A stretch of DNA of 5,784 nucleotides from Clostridiales bacterium (GTDB lineage: Bacteria; Bacillota_A; Clostridia; Lachnospirales; Lachnospiraceae): assembly GCA_030154385.1 (NCBI GenBank), contig JASKJZ010000176.1, positions 1 through 5,784 on the forward strand, read 5' to 3'. Of the stretch, positions 1-5,784 are shown piece after piece. The translations under genes were made by a program, and so were the position numbers. Numbering within the stretch: the first letter of the stretch is position 1; the number at the start of each line of letters is the position of its first letter. The notes below the pieces were generated by a model. It was given only the letters and a program-made list of their open reading frames with translations, searched no databases and was not told the origin of the DNA.

Positions 1-2792
1 GTACGGAGAAGGTAACAATTCAAGCAAGTGAGGATAATACGGTGTATTCGAATGATTTTGAAGCAGGTGTCTTAAATGGATTTGGAAATTTTGGCCCTGC
101 TGAGGTAAAAGTCGTGTCAGGCAGTCACGATAGCACGGGAGAAAAATGCTTATCGGTGACGGGACGTACTGATAATTGGCATGCGACTTCGCTTAATATA
201 GCAAATTATTGTCAACCAGGAGAGACATATACGATTAGTATGTGGTTCAAGCAAGATGAGGCTGACAGTGCAAAGCCCGCACTTACCTTAAACTACACAA
301 ATAAAAGTGGACAGGCGCAATACAAAGGAGTTGTATCGGCGAATGCACCGAAAGGACAATGGGTTTTGCTTAGTACCGATTATACAATACCAGATGACTG
401 CGATAATGAAAAGTCAATGAATTTATATCTACCAGAGGATACCTCTAAGACATTGTCTTATTTTCTTGATGAAGTAACCATTATAGGTAAGAAGATAGAA
501 GTTGTACAACCAGGTCTCGTTGAGTCAAATAAAGATACTACGATTAATAATCCTATCATAACACAAAGATTCTTAGCAGATCCATATGCCATTCAGTACA
601 ATGGAAGAGTTTATGTTTATGGATCGAATGACAGTGAAAATCTGGTTGTTAGCCCAAAGGGAAGATACCTAAAAAATGATTATTCTAGAATCAAGAGCAT
701 CAATTGTATCTCTTCGGCTGATATGATGAACTGGACCGATCATGGCTCAATTCAAGTTGCTAATAATAGCTATACTGGAGCAATCGGAGCTGCTTCATGG
801 GCATCTAATTCATGGGCACCAGCTATTTGCTATAATCAAGTAAAGGATCCTGTTACGGGTGAAACGGTAACCAAATTCTTCCTGTATTTTGCAAATTCAG
901 CAAATGGAATTGGTGTATTAACGTCTGATTCTCCAACTGGACCTTGGATTGATCCAATTGGAAAGCCACTCATTGATCGCAATGTGCCTGGCTGCTCTGC
1001 TTCAGAAGTGACATGGCTTTTTGATCCTGCGGTATTAGTAGACGATGATGGTGCAGCATATTTGTATTTTGGTGGAGGTGTGCCAACTGGAAAGGATGAA
1101 AATCCAAAAACTGCCAGAGTAATTAGACTAGGAGAGGATATGACTTCAGTTAGTGGTAGTGCTGTTGAGATTGATGCTCCTTATATGTTTGAAGATTCTG
1201 GTATTAATAAGATTGGTGATACATACTATTATAGTTACTGTACAAACTGGTCTTCCGCATCTGGTGCGGCAAATGGTGGAACGGCTCAGATTGCATATAT
1301 GACAAGTGAAAATCCGATGGGACCATTTACGTATAAGGGAATTATTATGAAAAATCCAGGACAAAGTCCTAATTTTTCATCCGCTGCTACTGGTAATAAT
1401 CATCATTGCATCTTGAAATTTGGCGAACAGTTCTATATGTTCTATCATGCGCCTCAGTATGCGTTGGATATTAATTTGCCATCTGATGCACCAGGATCTT
1501 TCCGTACAACGTATGTAGATGTCATGGTTGTTGACGAAACTGGAGTACCAAACGTGCCTAATATGACAAAGACGGGGACTGCTTCTTCTCATGCTAATCT
1601 TAATCCGTATGTTGTAAATGAAGCAGAGACGTTTGCATGGGCTGTTGGTACTGCAACGGAAGTATCTAAGGAAGCTAGCGAAACAAACAATGCTGTTAAT
1701 ATGCAGCTGACATCTATTAGTACTGGCGATTGGATTGGACTTGCAAATGTAGATTTTGGTGCAGAAAGTCCAGTATCGGTAACGTTTAAAGCAGCAAGTG
1801 TTTCGGGTGCAAGTATTTCAATTTATACGGATTACTCAAGTGAGAATGCAACTGGGAACCTAATTGGAAGCATAGATGTTCCAGCTACCGGAGATTTGAA
1901 TAAATTTGCGGTTGTTACCACCGAAATAAAGGAAGCGTTGTCAGAAGTAAAGAATTTATTTTTTGTTTTTAATACAGGTGAAAATAAAAATGATTTGACT
2001 TTGGATAATTGGAAATTCGCAATGAAGCCAACGCCAACGCCAACCCCTACACCAACGCCAACGCCAACCCCAACGCCAACGCCAACCCCTACACCAACGC
2101 CAACGCCAACCCCTACACCAACGCCAACCCCTACACCAAGTGCAGACCCAGGGGATGTACCAGTATTACCAATACCAACTATACCGTCGAAAGATTCTTC
2201 AAATGAACAGAAGGGAAATGAAGTGGCAGATATTAGTACTTCTGTTAAGGCTGACATTTTAGTGAAAGCAGTAGATGCAGTTCAACGGGATCAAAAGTTC
2301 TATGATAAAAATGGAAAGCTAGTGACGAAAGCAATTGTGAAAACAGATGCAGGAGACCGCTTTATTTTAAATGATAAAGGAGAGAAGTACATATCCTCCA
2401 TTGTACAGGTGGAGTCTGGAAACAAATACGTGGTAGATAGTAATGGTTTAGTTGTTACAGGAAAAATTGTAGAAACAAATGGAAAACGATACTATTCAAC
2501 AAAGAAAACAGGAAAGGTCATCGAAGATAAAGTATTCAAACTCAATGGCGATAAATATATAGCTAGCGAGGGAGGAGCAATTATTATAGGTGACAAGGCG
2601 AGTATAAATGGAAGTCTATATTATACTAGAAAATTAAATGGTAAAGTAATAAAAGACAAAATATTTACTCGAAATGGCAATACTTATATTGCTGAGAAAT
2701 CTGGTAAACTAGTAGTGAATCGATGGATTACAAAAGACGGAATACAATATTTTTGCAATGAAGAAGGGATTGTGATAAAAACTAAACAATAA
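1..2792 (+). CDS. Multimodular GH43 arabinoxylan-type glycosidase, 5'-partial
   Basis: Likely a secreted enzyme that removes arabinose side chains from, or cuts, arabinoxylan. The frame is open from base 3 (929 residues; numbering starts there), so the N-terminus and any signal peptide lie outside the window. Residues 14-162 form a CBM4/9/22-like beta-sandwich (YSNDFEAG start, GRTDNW, QPGETYTISMWFK). Residues about 178-515 are GH43. The expected base is Asp193 (LADPYA, codon 579-581), the pKa-tuning Asp is Asp341 (LFDPAVLVDDDG, codon 1023-1025) and the acid is Glu397 (APYMFEDSG, codon 1191-1193); SWAPAI is also present. Residues 534-673 are a CBM6 (NPYVVNEAET, STGDWIGLANVDFG), the arrangement seen in Bacillus XynD arabinofuranohydrolases. 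A Pro/Thr linker (676-712) and eight short repeats (757-929) follow. The domain calls are firm. Exact substrate (arabinofuranosidase versus xylosidase) and surface attachment are inferred. Its own terminator follows the stop. Confidence 0.9.
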   Translation, partial: TEKVTIQASEDNTVYSNDFEAGVLNGFGNFGPAEVKVVSGSHDSTGEKCLSVTGRTDNWHATSLNIANYCQPGETYTISMWFKQDEADSAKPALTLNYTNKSGQAQYKGVVSANAPKGQWVLLSTDYTIPDDCDNEKSMNLYLPEDTSKTLSYFLDEVTIIGKKIEVVQPGLVESNKDTTINNPIITQRFLADPYAIQYNGRVYVYGSNDSENLVVSPKGRYLKNDYSRIKSINCISSADMMNWTDHGSIQVANNSYTGAIGAASWASNSWAPAICYNQVKDPVTGETVTKFFLYFANSANGIGVLTSDSPTGPWIDPIGKPLIDRNVPGCSASEVTWLFDPAVLVDDDGAAYLYFGGGVPTGKDENPKTARVIRLGEDMTSVSGSAVEIDAPYMFEDSGINKIGDTYYYSYCTNWSSASGAANGGTAQIAYMTSENPMGPFTYKGIIMKNPGQSPNFSSAATGNNHHCILKFGEQFYMFYHAPQYALDINLPSDAPGSFRTTYVDVMVVDETGVPNVPNMTKTGTASSHANLNPYVVNEAETFAWAVGTATEVSKEASETNNAVNMQLTSISTGDWIGLANVDFGAESPVSVTFKAASVSGASISIYTDYSSENATGNLIGSIDVPATGDLNKFAVVTTEIKEALSEVKNLFFVFNTGENKNDLTLDNWKFAMKPTPTPTPTPTPTPTPTPTPTPTPTPTPTPTPTPTPTPSADPGDVPVLPIPTIPSKDSSNEQKGNEVADISTSVKADILVKAVDAVQRDQKFYDKNGKLVTKAIVKTDAGDRFILNDKGEKYISSIVQVESGNKYVVDSNGLVVTGKIVETNGKRYYSTKKTGKVIEDKVFKLNGDKYIASEGGAIIIGDKASINGSLYYTRKLNGKVIKDKIFTRNGNTYIAEKSGKLVVNRWITKDGIQYFCNEEGIVIKTKQ
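2028..2138 (+). repeat. In-frame minisatellite encoding a (Thr-Pro)18 linker
   Basis: Thirty-seven codons alternate strictly Pro and Thr. At DNA level the array is built from a 24-base unit, cca acg cca acg, then cca acc cct aca. The order is full unit, an 18-base version lacking cct aca, two full units, an 18-base version lacking one cca acg pair, then a final cca. Every length difference is a multiple of 6 bases, so slippage or unequal exchange would change linker length without breaking the frame. It separates CBM6 from the C-terminal repeats and should be an extended, flexible spacer, possibly O-glycosylated (inference). Confidence 0.95.
2271..2789 (+). repeat. Eight degenerate ~21-residue C-terminal repeats, wall/glucan-binding-like
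   Basis: The last 173 residues of the glycosidase fall into eight tandem units. Unit starts read VDAVQRDQKFYD, VKTDAGDRFILN, VQVESGNKYVVD, VETNGKRYYST, FKLNGDKYIAS, SINGSLYYTRK, FTRNGNTYIAE and ITKDGIQYFCN. The shared pattern is hydrophobic-x-x-(N/D)G-x-x-Y-(Y/I/F), about five polar residues, G(K/L)(V/L), then K and a hydrophobic residue. This resembles the beta-hairpin repeats of choline- or glucan-binding proteins (CW_binding_1 type), but most of the usual tryptophans are missing; only one Trp (NRW) is present. A role in holding the enzyme on the cell wall or on polysaccharide is inference. The repetition itself is directly visible. Confidence 0.65.
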
Positions 2793-2806
2793 AATATAAT
2801 TATAAT

Positions 2807-2860
2807 TTAATAAAACCTTGTATCTGTGATCTAAATTATTCAGATACAAGGTTTTATTAA
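2807..2860 (+). terminator. Hairpin terminator after the GH43 gene
   Basis: A perfect 20-bp inverted repeat (left arm 2807-2826, right arm 2841-2860) surrounds a 14-nt loop and begins 14 bases after the stop codon. The GC-containing core is CCTTGTATCTG paired with CAGATACAAGG. It is flanked by AAAA on the left and TTTT on the right, so the RNA would have a U-rich 3' side on either strand. This is the form of an intrinsic terminator and should isolate the GH43 gene from the purine operon. Confidence 0.88.
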
Positions 2861-2914
2861 TTAAACTTATAAAAAACAATAAATAATTTCATATCTGTAA
2901 TGAGTTATGGTTTC

Positions 2915-2943
2915 TTGTTATTTTTTTTATGGAATGATACAAT
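2915..2943 (+). promoter_or_regulatory. Extended -10 sigma-A-type promoter for the purO-purH operon
   Basis: TTGTTA (2915-2920; 4 of 6 matches to TTGACA) is followed by a 17-base spacer and TACAAT (2938-2943; 5 of 6 matches). TG at 2935-2936 sits one base before the -10, giving an extended -10. The spacer starts with eight T residues. Transcription should start near 2950, giving a leader of only about 40 nt before the purO ATG. No PurR-box-like sequence or purine riboswitch fits in that leader. The promoter is predicted from sequence only. Confidence 0.7.
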
Positions 2944-2989
2944 TGTCATAGAGAGAATCGAGTTATTAATTTTCTAAGGAGGAAATCAG

Positions 2990-3703
2990 ATGGTATTACC
3001 GTGTTTGGAAGATATGTTAAAGGAAAATAGTTACCCTGGCAGAGGTATTGTGATTGGAAGATCACAGGACGGATTGCATGCGGTTTTTGCATATTTTATC
3101 ATGGGAAGAAGTGAAAATAGTAGAAATCGAATTTTTGTGGAGGATAAGGATGGATTACGTACGCAAGCGTTTGACCCATCAAAGTTAACGGATCCAAGTC
3201 TAATTATATATTCTCCCGTTAAGGTACTTGGTAACAAAATTATTGTCACAAATGGAGATCAAACCGATACCATCTATGAACTTATGGATAAGCAATTTAC
3301 CTTTGAGCAGGCATTACGTACTCGTACTTTTGAACCAGATGCCCCTAATTATACACCGCGTATTTCAGGAATTTTACACCTAGAAGAAAATTCTTTTCAT
3401 TATGCGCTGTCTATTTTAAAGAGTAATTGCGGTAATCCAGATAGCTGTCAGAGAAACTTATTTGCTTATACAAATCCGATTAGAGGAGAGGGTCATTTTA
3501 TTCATACGTATCAGTGTGACGGAAATCCTTTACCAAGCTTTGCAGGAGAGCCCAGAAAGATATTTATTGGGGATAATATTGATGCTTTTACCAATACCGT
3601 CTGGACGCATTTAAACGAAGAAAATAAGATATCATTATATGTTCGATATGTTAATCTTAAAAATGGTACCTATGAGAGCAGATTAATCAATAAAAACCAA
3701 TAG
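2990..3703 (+). CDS. purO: PurO-type (archaeal-type) IMP cyclohydrolase
   Basis: Predicted cytoplasmic enzyme that closes the ring of FAICAR to give IMP, the last step of de novo purine synthesis. The 237 residues carry the marks I associate with archaeal PurO: YPGRGIVIG (15-23), GRSENSRNR (39-47), VTNGDQTDTIY (86-96) and YTPRISG (121-127). These match, in the same order, the corresponding segments of the Methanothermobacter protein as I remember them. The fold is unrelated to the IMP-cyclohydrolase half of PurH. Compared with archaeal proteins of about 200 residues, this one has about 14 extra N-terminal residues and a longer C-terminal part. The start is fixed by AAGGAGG (2976-2982), 7 bases before ATG. 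The enzyme for the preceding step is encoded 11 bases downstream, which strongly supports the role. Activity is inferred from family and context. Confidence 0.88.
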   Translation: MVLPCLEDMLKENSYPGRGIVIGRSQDGLHAVFAYFIMGRSENSRNRIFVEDKDGLRTQAFDPSKLTDPSLIIYSPVKVLGNKIIVTNGDQTDTIYELMDKQFTFEQALRTRTFEPDAPNYTPRISGILHLEENSFHYALSILKSNCGNPDSCQRNLFAYTNPIRGEGHFIHTYQCDGNPLPSFAGEPRKIFIGDNIDAFTNTVWTHLNEENKISLYVRYVNLKNGTYESRLINKNQ

Positions 3704-3714
3704 GAGATTAAAAA

Positions 3715-4890
3715 ATGAATGAACTTCAATTGAAATATGGCTGCAATCCAAATCAGAAACCTTCTCGTATTTACATGCAGGAGGGAGAACTTCCAATACA
3801 AGTTTTAAATGGTAAGCCAGGATATATAAATTTATTGGATGCCTTTAATGGCTGGCAGCTCGTAAGTGAATTAAAAAAAGCTACAAATCTTCCCGCAGCA
3901 ACCTCATTTAAACATGTTTCTCCAGCAGGTGCTGCTGTGGGGATACCACTTAACGAGGTGGAAAAAAAGATTTATTGGGTAGAAGATTTAGGGGAACTAA
4001 CTCCTTTGGCTGCGGCATATGCAAGAGCTCGTGGTGCGGATCGAATGTCCTCCTTTGGTGATTTTATTTCACTCTCAGACGAATGTGATATGGCAACCGC
4101 ACGTATGATTAGTCGTGAGGTATCGGATGGAGTAATTGCACCAAGATATCAGCCGGAAGCTCTCGAGATTTTGAAAAAGAAAAAAAGTGGCAATTATGCA
4201 ATTATTCAGATAGATCCTTCCTATATTCCAGAACTAATTGAAACAAAACAAGTGTTCGGAATTACATTTGAACAGGGAAGAAATAATTTGCAAATTGAGG
4301 ATTCTTTCTTCCAACAAATTGTAACCAAACAAAAAGAACTTCCAAAAGAAGCTTTGATTGATTTGAAAATTGCGATGATTACACTCAAATATACGCAGTC
4401 AAATTCGGTTTGTTATGCGAAGGGCGGTCAAGCTATCGGAATAGGAGCAGGTCAACAATCTAGAATACATTGTACAAGATTAGCTGGCAGTAAAGCAGAC
4501 AACTGGTACTTAAGACAATCACCAAAGGTTTTGAACCTTCCATTTAAAGAAGGGATTAAACGAGCAGATCGAGATAATGCGATTGATTTATATATCGGAG
4601 AGGACTATATGGATGTGCTGTGTGATGGTGCTTGGGAGACCATCTTTAGCAAAAAACCAGAAGTGTTTTCGAAAGAAGAAAAACGAGAATGGTTAAATAC
4701 GCTTACGGGTGTTGCACTTGGGTCGGATGCCTTTTTCCCATTTGGTGATAATATTGAACGTGCCCATCGAAGTGGAGTTCGCTATATTGCGCAGCCAGGC
4801 GGATCCATACGAGACGATCATGTCATTGATACCTGCAACAAATATGACATGGTTATGAGTTTTACTGGTATGCGATTGTTCCATCACTAG
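3715..4890 (+). CDS. purH: Stand-alone AICAR formyltransferase (PurH C-terminal domain, ATIC-like)
   Basis: Predicted to transfer a formyl group from 10-formyl-tetrahydrofolate to AICAR, making FAICAR, the substrate of the PurO encoded just upstream. The 391 residues correspond only to the transformylase half of PurH/ATIC (bifunctional forms are roughly 510-590 residues); the N-terminal MGS-like IMP-cyclohydrolase domain is absent. Visible landmarks are the catalytic Lys66-His67 in [26 protein letters not shown] (104-118), Asn230 in [28 protein letters not shown] (242-258), Asp338 in SDAFFPF, and the C-terminal end LRLFHH. These motifs follow eukaryotic ATIC more closely than the usual bacterial KHxNPCG / VGAGQMNR forms, while QPGGSIRDD near the end is bacterial in style. 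AGGAG (3702-3706) overlaps the purO stop and lies 8 bases before ATG, so translation is probably coupled. Some authors give the stand-alone domain another symbol (purV). Confidence 0.93.
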   Translation: MNELQLKYGCNPNQKPSRIYMQEGELPIQVLNGKPGYINLLDAFNGWQLVSELKKATNLPAATSFKHVSPAGAAVGIPLNEVEKKIYWVEDLGELTPLAAAYARARGADRMSSFGDFISLSDECDMATARMISREVSDGVIAPRYQPEALEILKKKKSGNYAIIQIDPSYIPELIETKQVFGITFEQGRNNLQIEDSFFQQIVTKQKELPKEALIDLKIAMITLKYTQSNSVCYAKGGQAIGIGAGQQSRIHCTRLAGSKADNWYLRQSPKVLNLPFKEGIKRADRDNAIDLYIGEDYMDVLCDGAWETIFSKKPEVFSKEEKREWLNTLTGVALGSDAFFPFGDNIERAHRSGVRYIAQPGGSIRDDHVIDTCNKYDMVMSFTGMRLFHH

Positions 4891-4911
4891 GCTTCATTAT
4901 TTTTCGTATAG

Positions 4912-4955
4912 AAAGCTATAAAACTACGCAGATTGCGTGTTTTATAGCTTTTTTT
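4912..4955 (+). terminator. Rho-independent terminator of the purO-purH operon
   Basis: AAAGCTATAAAAC (4912-4924) pairs with GTTTTATAGCTTT (4939-4951). After one unpaired T (4925), ACGCA (4926-4930) pairs with TGCGT (4934-4938) around a 3-nt loop, GAT. Seven T residues (4949-4955) form the tail. It begins 21 bases after the purH stop and is a canonical intrinsic terminator, so the operon visible here ends after two genes. Confidence 0.93.
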
Positions 4956-5051
4956 GGATATCGAAAACAAATAGTAAATATATGGAAATTATGATTTTTG
5001 GTTTACAATATTTGCAAAACAAATAAATATTAAAAAAATATTCCGAAAATA

Positions 5052-5080
5052 TAGAAAAAATGGAAAATGTTTGATATAAT
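5052..5080 (+). promoter_or_regulatory. Extended -10 promoter for the secreted-protein gene
   Basis: A perfect TATAAT (5075-5080) is preceded by TGA, giving an extended -10 motif. A weak -35, TAGAAA (5052-5057; 4 of 6 matches to TTGACA), lies 17 bases upstream. The DNA before it is extremely A-rich, with A-tracts at 5032-5038, 5046-5049, 5055-5060 and 5064-5067, compatible with an UP-like or bent element. Transcription would start near 5087, leaving a leader of about 100 nt. Apart from this promoter and the preceding terminator, the 4891-5188 gap shows no gene. Confidence 0.7.
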
Positions 5081-5123
5081 AATACGCATAATCCAAGTAA
5101 TATGGATATCAGATGTAAAACAT

Positions 5124-5170
5124 TAAGAATAGAAAGCTATCGAAATAAATACATGATAGTGCAATTCTTA
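5124..5170 (+). promoter_or_regulatory. Possible leader hairpin before the secreted-protein gene
   Basis: TAAGAAT (5124-5130) is complementary to ATTCTTA (5164-5170), and inside it CTATC (5137-5141) is complementary to GATAG (5155-5159). The stacked stems would end 5 bases before the ribosome-binding site. The pairs are mostly A-U and the loops are large, so stability is doubtful and the match may be chance in AT-rich DNA. It has no known riboswitch signature that I can recognise. Confidence 0.25.
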
Positions 5171-5175
5171 TAAAT

Positions 5176-5182
5176 AAGGAGG
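5176..5182 (+). promoter_or_regulatory. Ribosome-binding site that decides between two overlapping ATGs
   Basis: AAGGAGG lies 6 bases before the ATG at 5189 but only 2 bases before another ATG at 5185. Normal spacing selects 5189. The 5185 frame gives no signal peptide and stops at 5323-5325, whereas the 5189 frame begins with a textbook signal peptide and stays open to the window edge. Confidence 0.9.
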
Positions 5183-5188
5183 AAATGT

Positions 5189-5784
5189 ATGAAAAAAAGA
5201 GTACAAAAGATAAGTTCATTTTCATTGGCAATTGTTTTAGCGTCATCATTATTAGCGCTTCAGCCAACGAGAGCATTTGCAACGGCAAATGTAACATCCC
5301 CTACCATTTCGGTGAATGCAAATAAAAATGTGGATGTTGCTTTAGCAGTAGGAAAGACTTCCGTGGATTACAGTGATTTTGAAACGCAATTGAAGGAGGC
5401 TATCGGGAATAAAATACCTGGAAGCAATATCAATATTATGGCGGCTACTTCTGTTGATACAAGTACCTCCAGTGATTTTGACTGGATGGAGTTCGACCAT
5501 AGTTATAATAGTGCAACGTATTCCTCTATAAATGATTTTGTGGATCAAACAAAGGAAACAAATGGAAATGCTTATAATACGATTGACCGTCATGTGGTAT
5601 TGGATACGACCAATGGAACAAAGCTTACGTTTCGTGGCTATGGAAGTCATGCATATTCCGATTTCATGTTATTGGAAAATGATCAAACTACAAATAAGAC
5701 GTTCCAGTTTGATATTAAAGAGTATTTTGCGGCAGATGCCTTATATAATATTGGATTTTTCTTTAATTCAAATTTAACTTATGA
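5189..5784 (+). CDS. Secreted protein of unknown function, 3'-partial
   Basis: The first 198 codons of an exported protein are present and the frame is open at the window edge. The start MKKRVQK is followed by a hydrophobic stretch (about residues 11-24) and AFA (29-31), a good signal-peptidase I site, so the mature protein begins near residue 32. The mature part is rich in Thr, Ser, Asn and Asp. It contains a segment with a probable amphipathic helix (DYSDFETQLKEAI), then DFDWMEFDHSYNS, LTFRGYGSHAYSDFM, KTFQFDIKEYF and LYNIGFFFNSNLTY, which look like beta-strand blocks with conserved-looking aromatics. I recall similar blocks in large clostridial surface proteins, but I cannot name a family and give no function. 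It has its own promoter and leader, and a terminator separates it from the purine operon. A surface or extracellular role is inferred from the signal peptide only. Confidence 0.85.
   Translation, partial: MKKRVQKISSFSLAIVLASSLLALQPTRAFATANVTSPTISVNANKNVDVALAVGKTSVDYSDFETQLKEAIGNKIPGSNINIMAATSVDTSTSSDFDWMEFDHSYNSATYSSINDFVDQTKETNGNAYNTIDRHVVLDTTNGTKLTFRGYGSHAYSDFMLLENDQTTNKTFQFDIKEYFAADALYNIGFFFNSNLTY

Noticed and set aside
42..44. GTG as the start codon of the GH43 protein, with GAGGA 7 bases upstream.
   Set aside because: The frame is open to base 3 and codes for ordinary protein sequence (TEKVTIQASEDNT). No signal peptide follows the GTG although the enzyme is modular and extracellular in type. 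It is best read as an internal valine.
2028..2138. CRISPR-like array.
   Set aside because: The units are directly adjacent with no unique spacers, and the array is in frame within a coding region.
2009..2206. Plus-strand frame with Asn-Ala-Asn-Pro-like repeats, reminiscent of a parasite surface antigen.
   Set aside because: It is a frame-shifted reading of the same minisatellite; the resemblance is chance.
1832..2257. Minus-strand frame coding for a long Val-Gly repeat.
   Set aside because: It is the reverse reading of the Pro-Thr minisatellite inside the well-supported GH43 gene and has no independent support.
2944..2989. Purine riboswitch or PurR site controlling the purine operon.
   Set aside because: The leader is only about 40 nt, too short for a purine aptamer plus expression platform, and no PurR-box-like sequence is seen.
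2990..4890. A broken (frameshifted) bifunctional purH.
   Set aside because: The upstream gene is not the MGS-like IMP-cyclohydrolase half of PurH; it has PurO motifs, its own start and ribosome-binding site, and an intact frame. This is replacement, not decay.
5087..5188. Known riboswitch (for example cyclic di-GMP class) in the leader of the secreted-protein gene.
   Set aside because: I see none of the conserved core sequences. Only weak AU-rich inverted repeats are present.
5185..5325. Alternative start ATG at 5185 giving a 46-codon frame.
   Set aside because: It lies only 2 bases from the Shine-Dalgarno sequence, has no plausible product, and overlaps the far better frame beginning at 5189.
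5532..5777. Plus-strand frame near the right edge.
   Set aside because: It is a shadow inside the secreted-protein gene, with no ribosome-binding site and a low-plausibility protein sequence.

Overview
The window reads as low-GC DNA from an anaerobic, plant-fibre-degrading Firmicute, most likely a Lachnospiraceae / Clostridium cluster XIVa relative such as Lachnoclostridium phytofermentans. That assignment is an inference. It rests on AT-rich intergenic DNA, strong AAGGAGG ribosome-binding sites, a large modular hemicellulase and a clostridial-type purine gene pair. All four genes supported here lie on the + strand, in three transcription units separated by clear hairpin terminators or promoters.

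Region 1 (1-2860) holds the 3' part of a large gene for a secreted-type arabinoxylan-active enzyme. In order it has a CBM4/9/22-like module, a GH43 catalytic domain with all three catalytic acids visible, a CBM6, a Thr-Pro linker encoded by a DNA minisatellite, and eight degenerate repeats of about 21 residues that resemble wall- or glucan-binding repeats. The true start lies before the window. A 20-bp perfect hairpin follows the stop.

Region 2 (2915-4955) is a two-gene operon for the last two steps of IMP synthesis. An extended -10 promoter and a short leader precede purO, an archaeal-type IMP cyclohydrolase. Eleven bases later comes a stand-alone AICAR formyltransferase that lacks the usual PurH IMP-cyclohydrolase half and resembles the C-terminal half of eukaryotic ATIC more than textbook bacterial PurH. 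Together the two genes replace bifunctional PurH. A strong terminator closes the operon.

Region 3 (4956-5784) is an A-tract-rich promoter region, a leader of about 100 nt with weak folding potential, and the first 198 codons of a secreted protein with a clear signal peptide. It runs off the right edge. I do not recognise its function.

No mobile element, tRNA, rRNA or CRISPR array is visible. The most notable content is the split, mixed-ancestry purine module. It is unusual but probably not undescribed, because PurO-family proteins and stand-alone formyltransferases are known in some clostridia and archaea.
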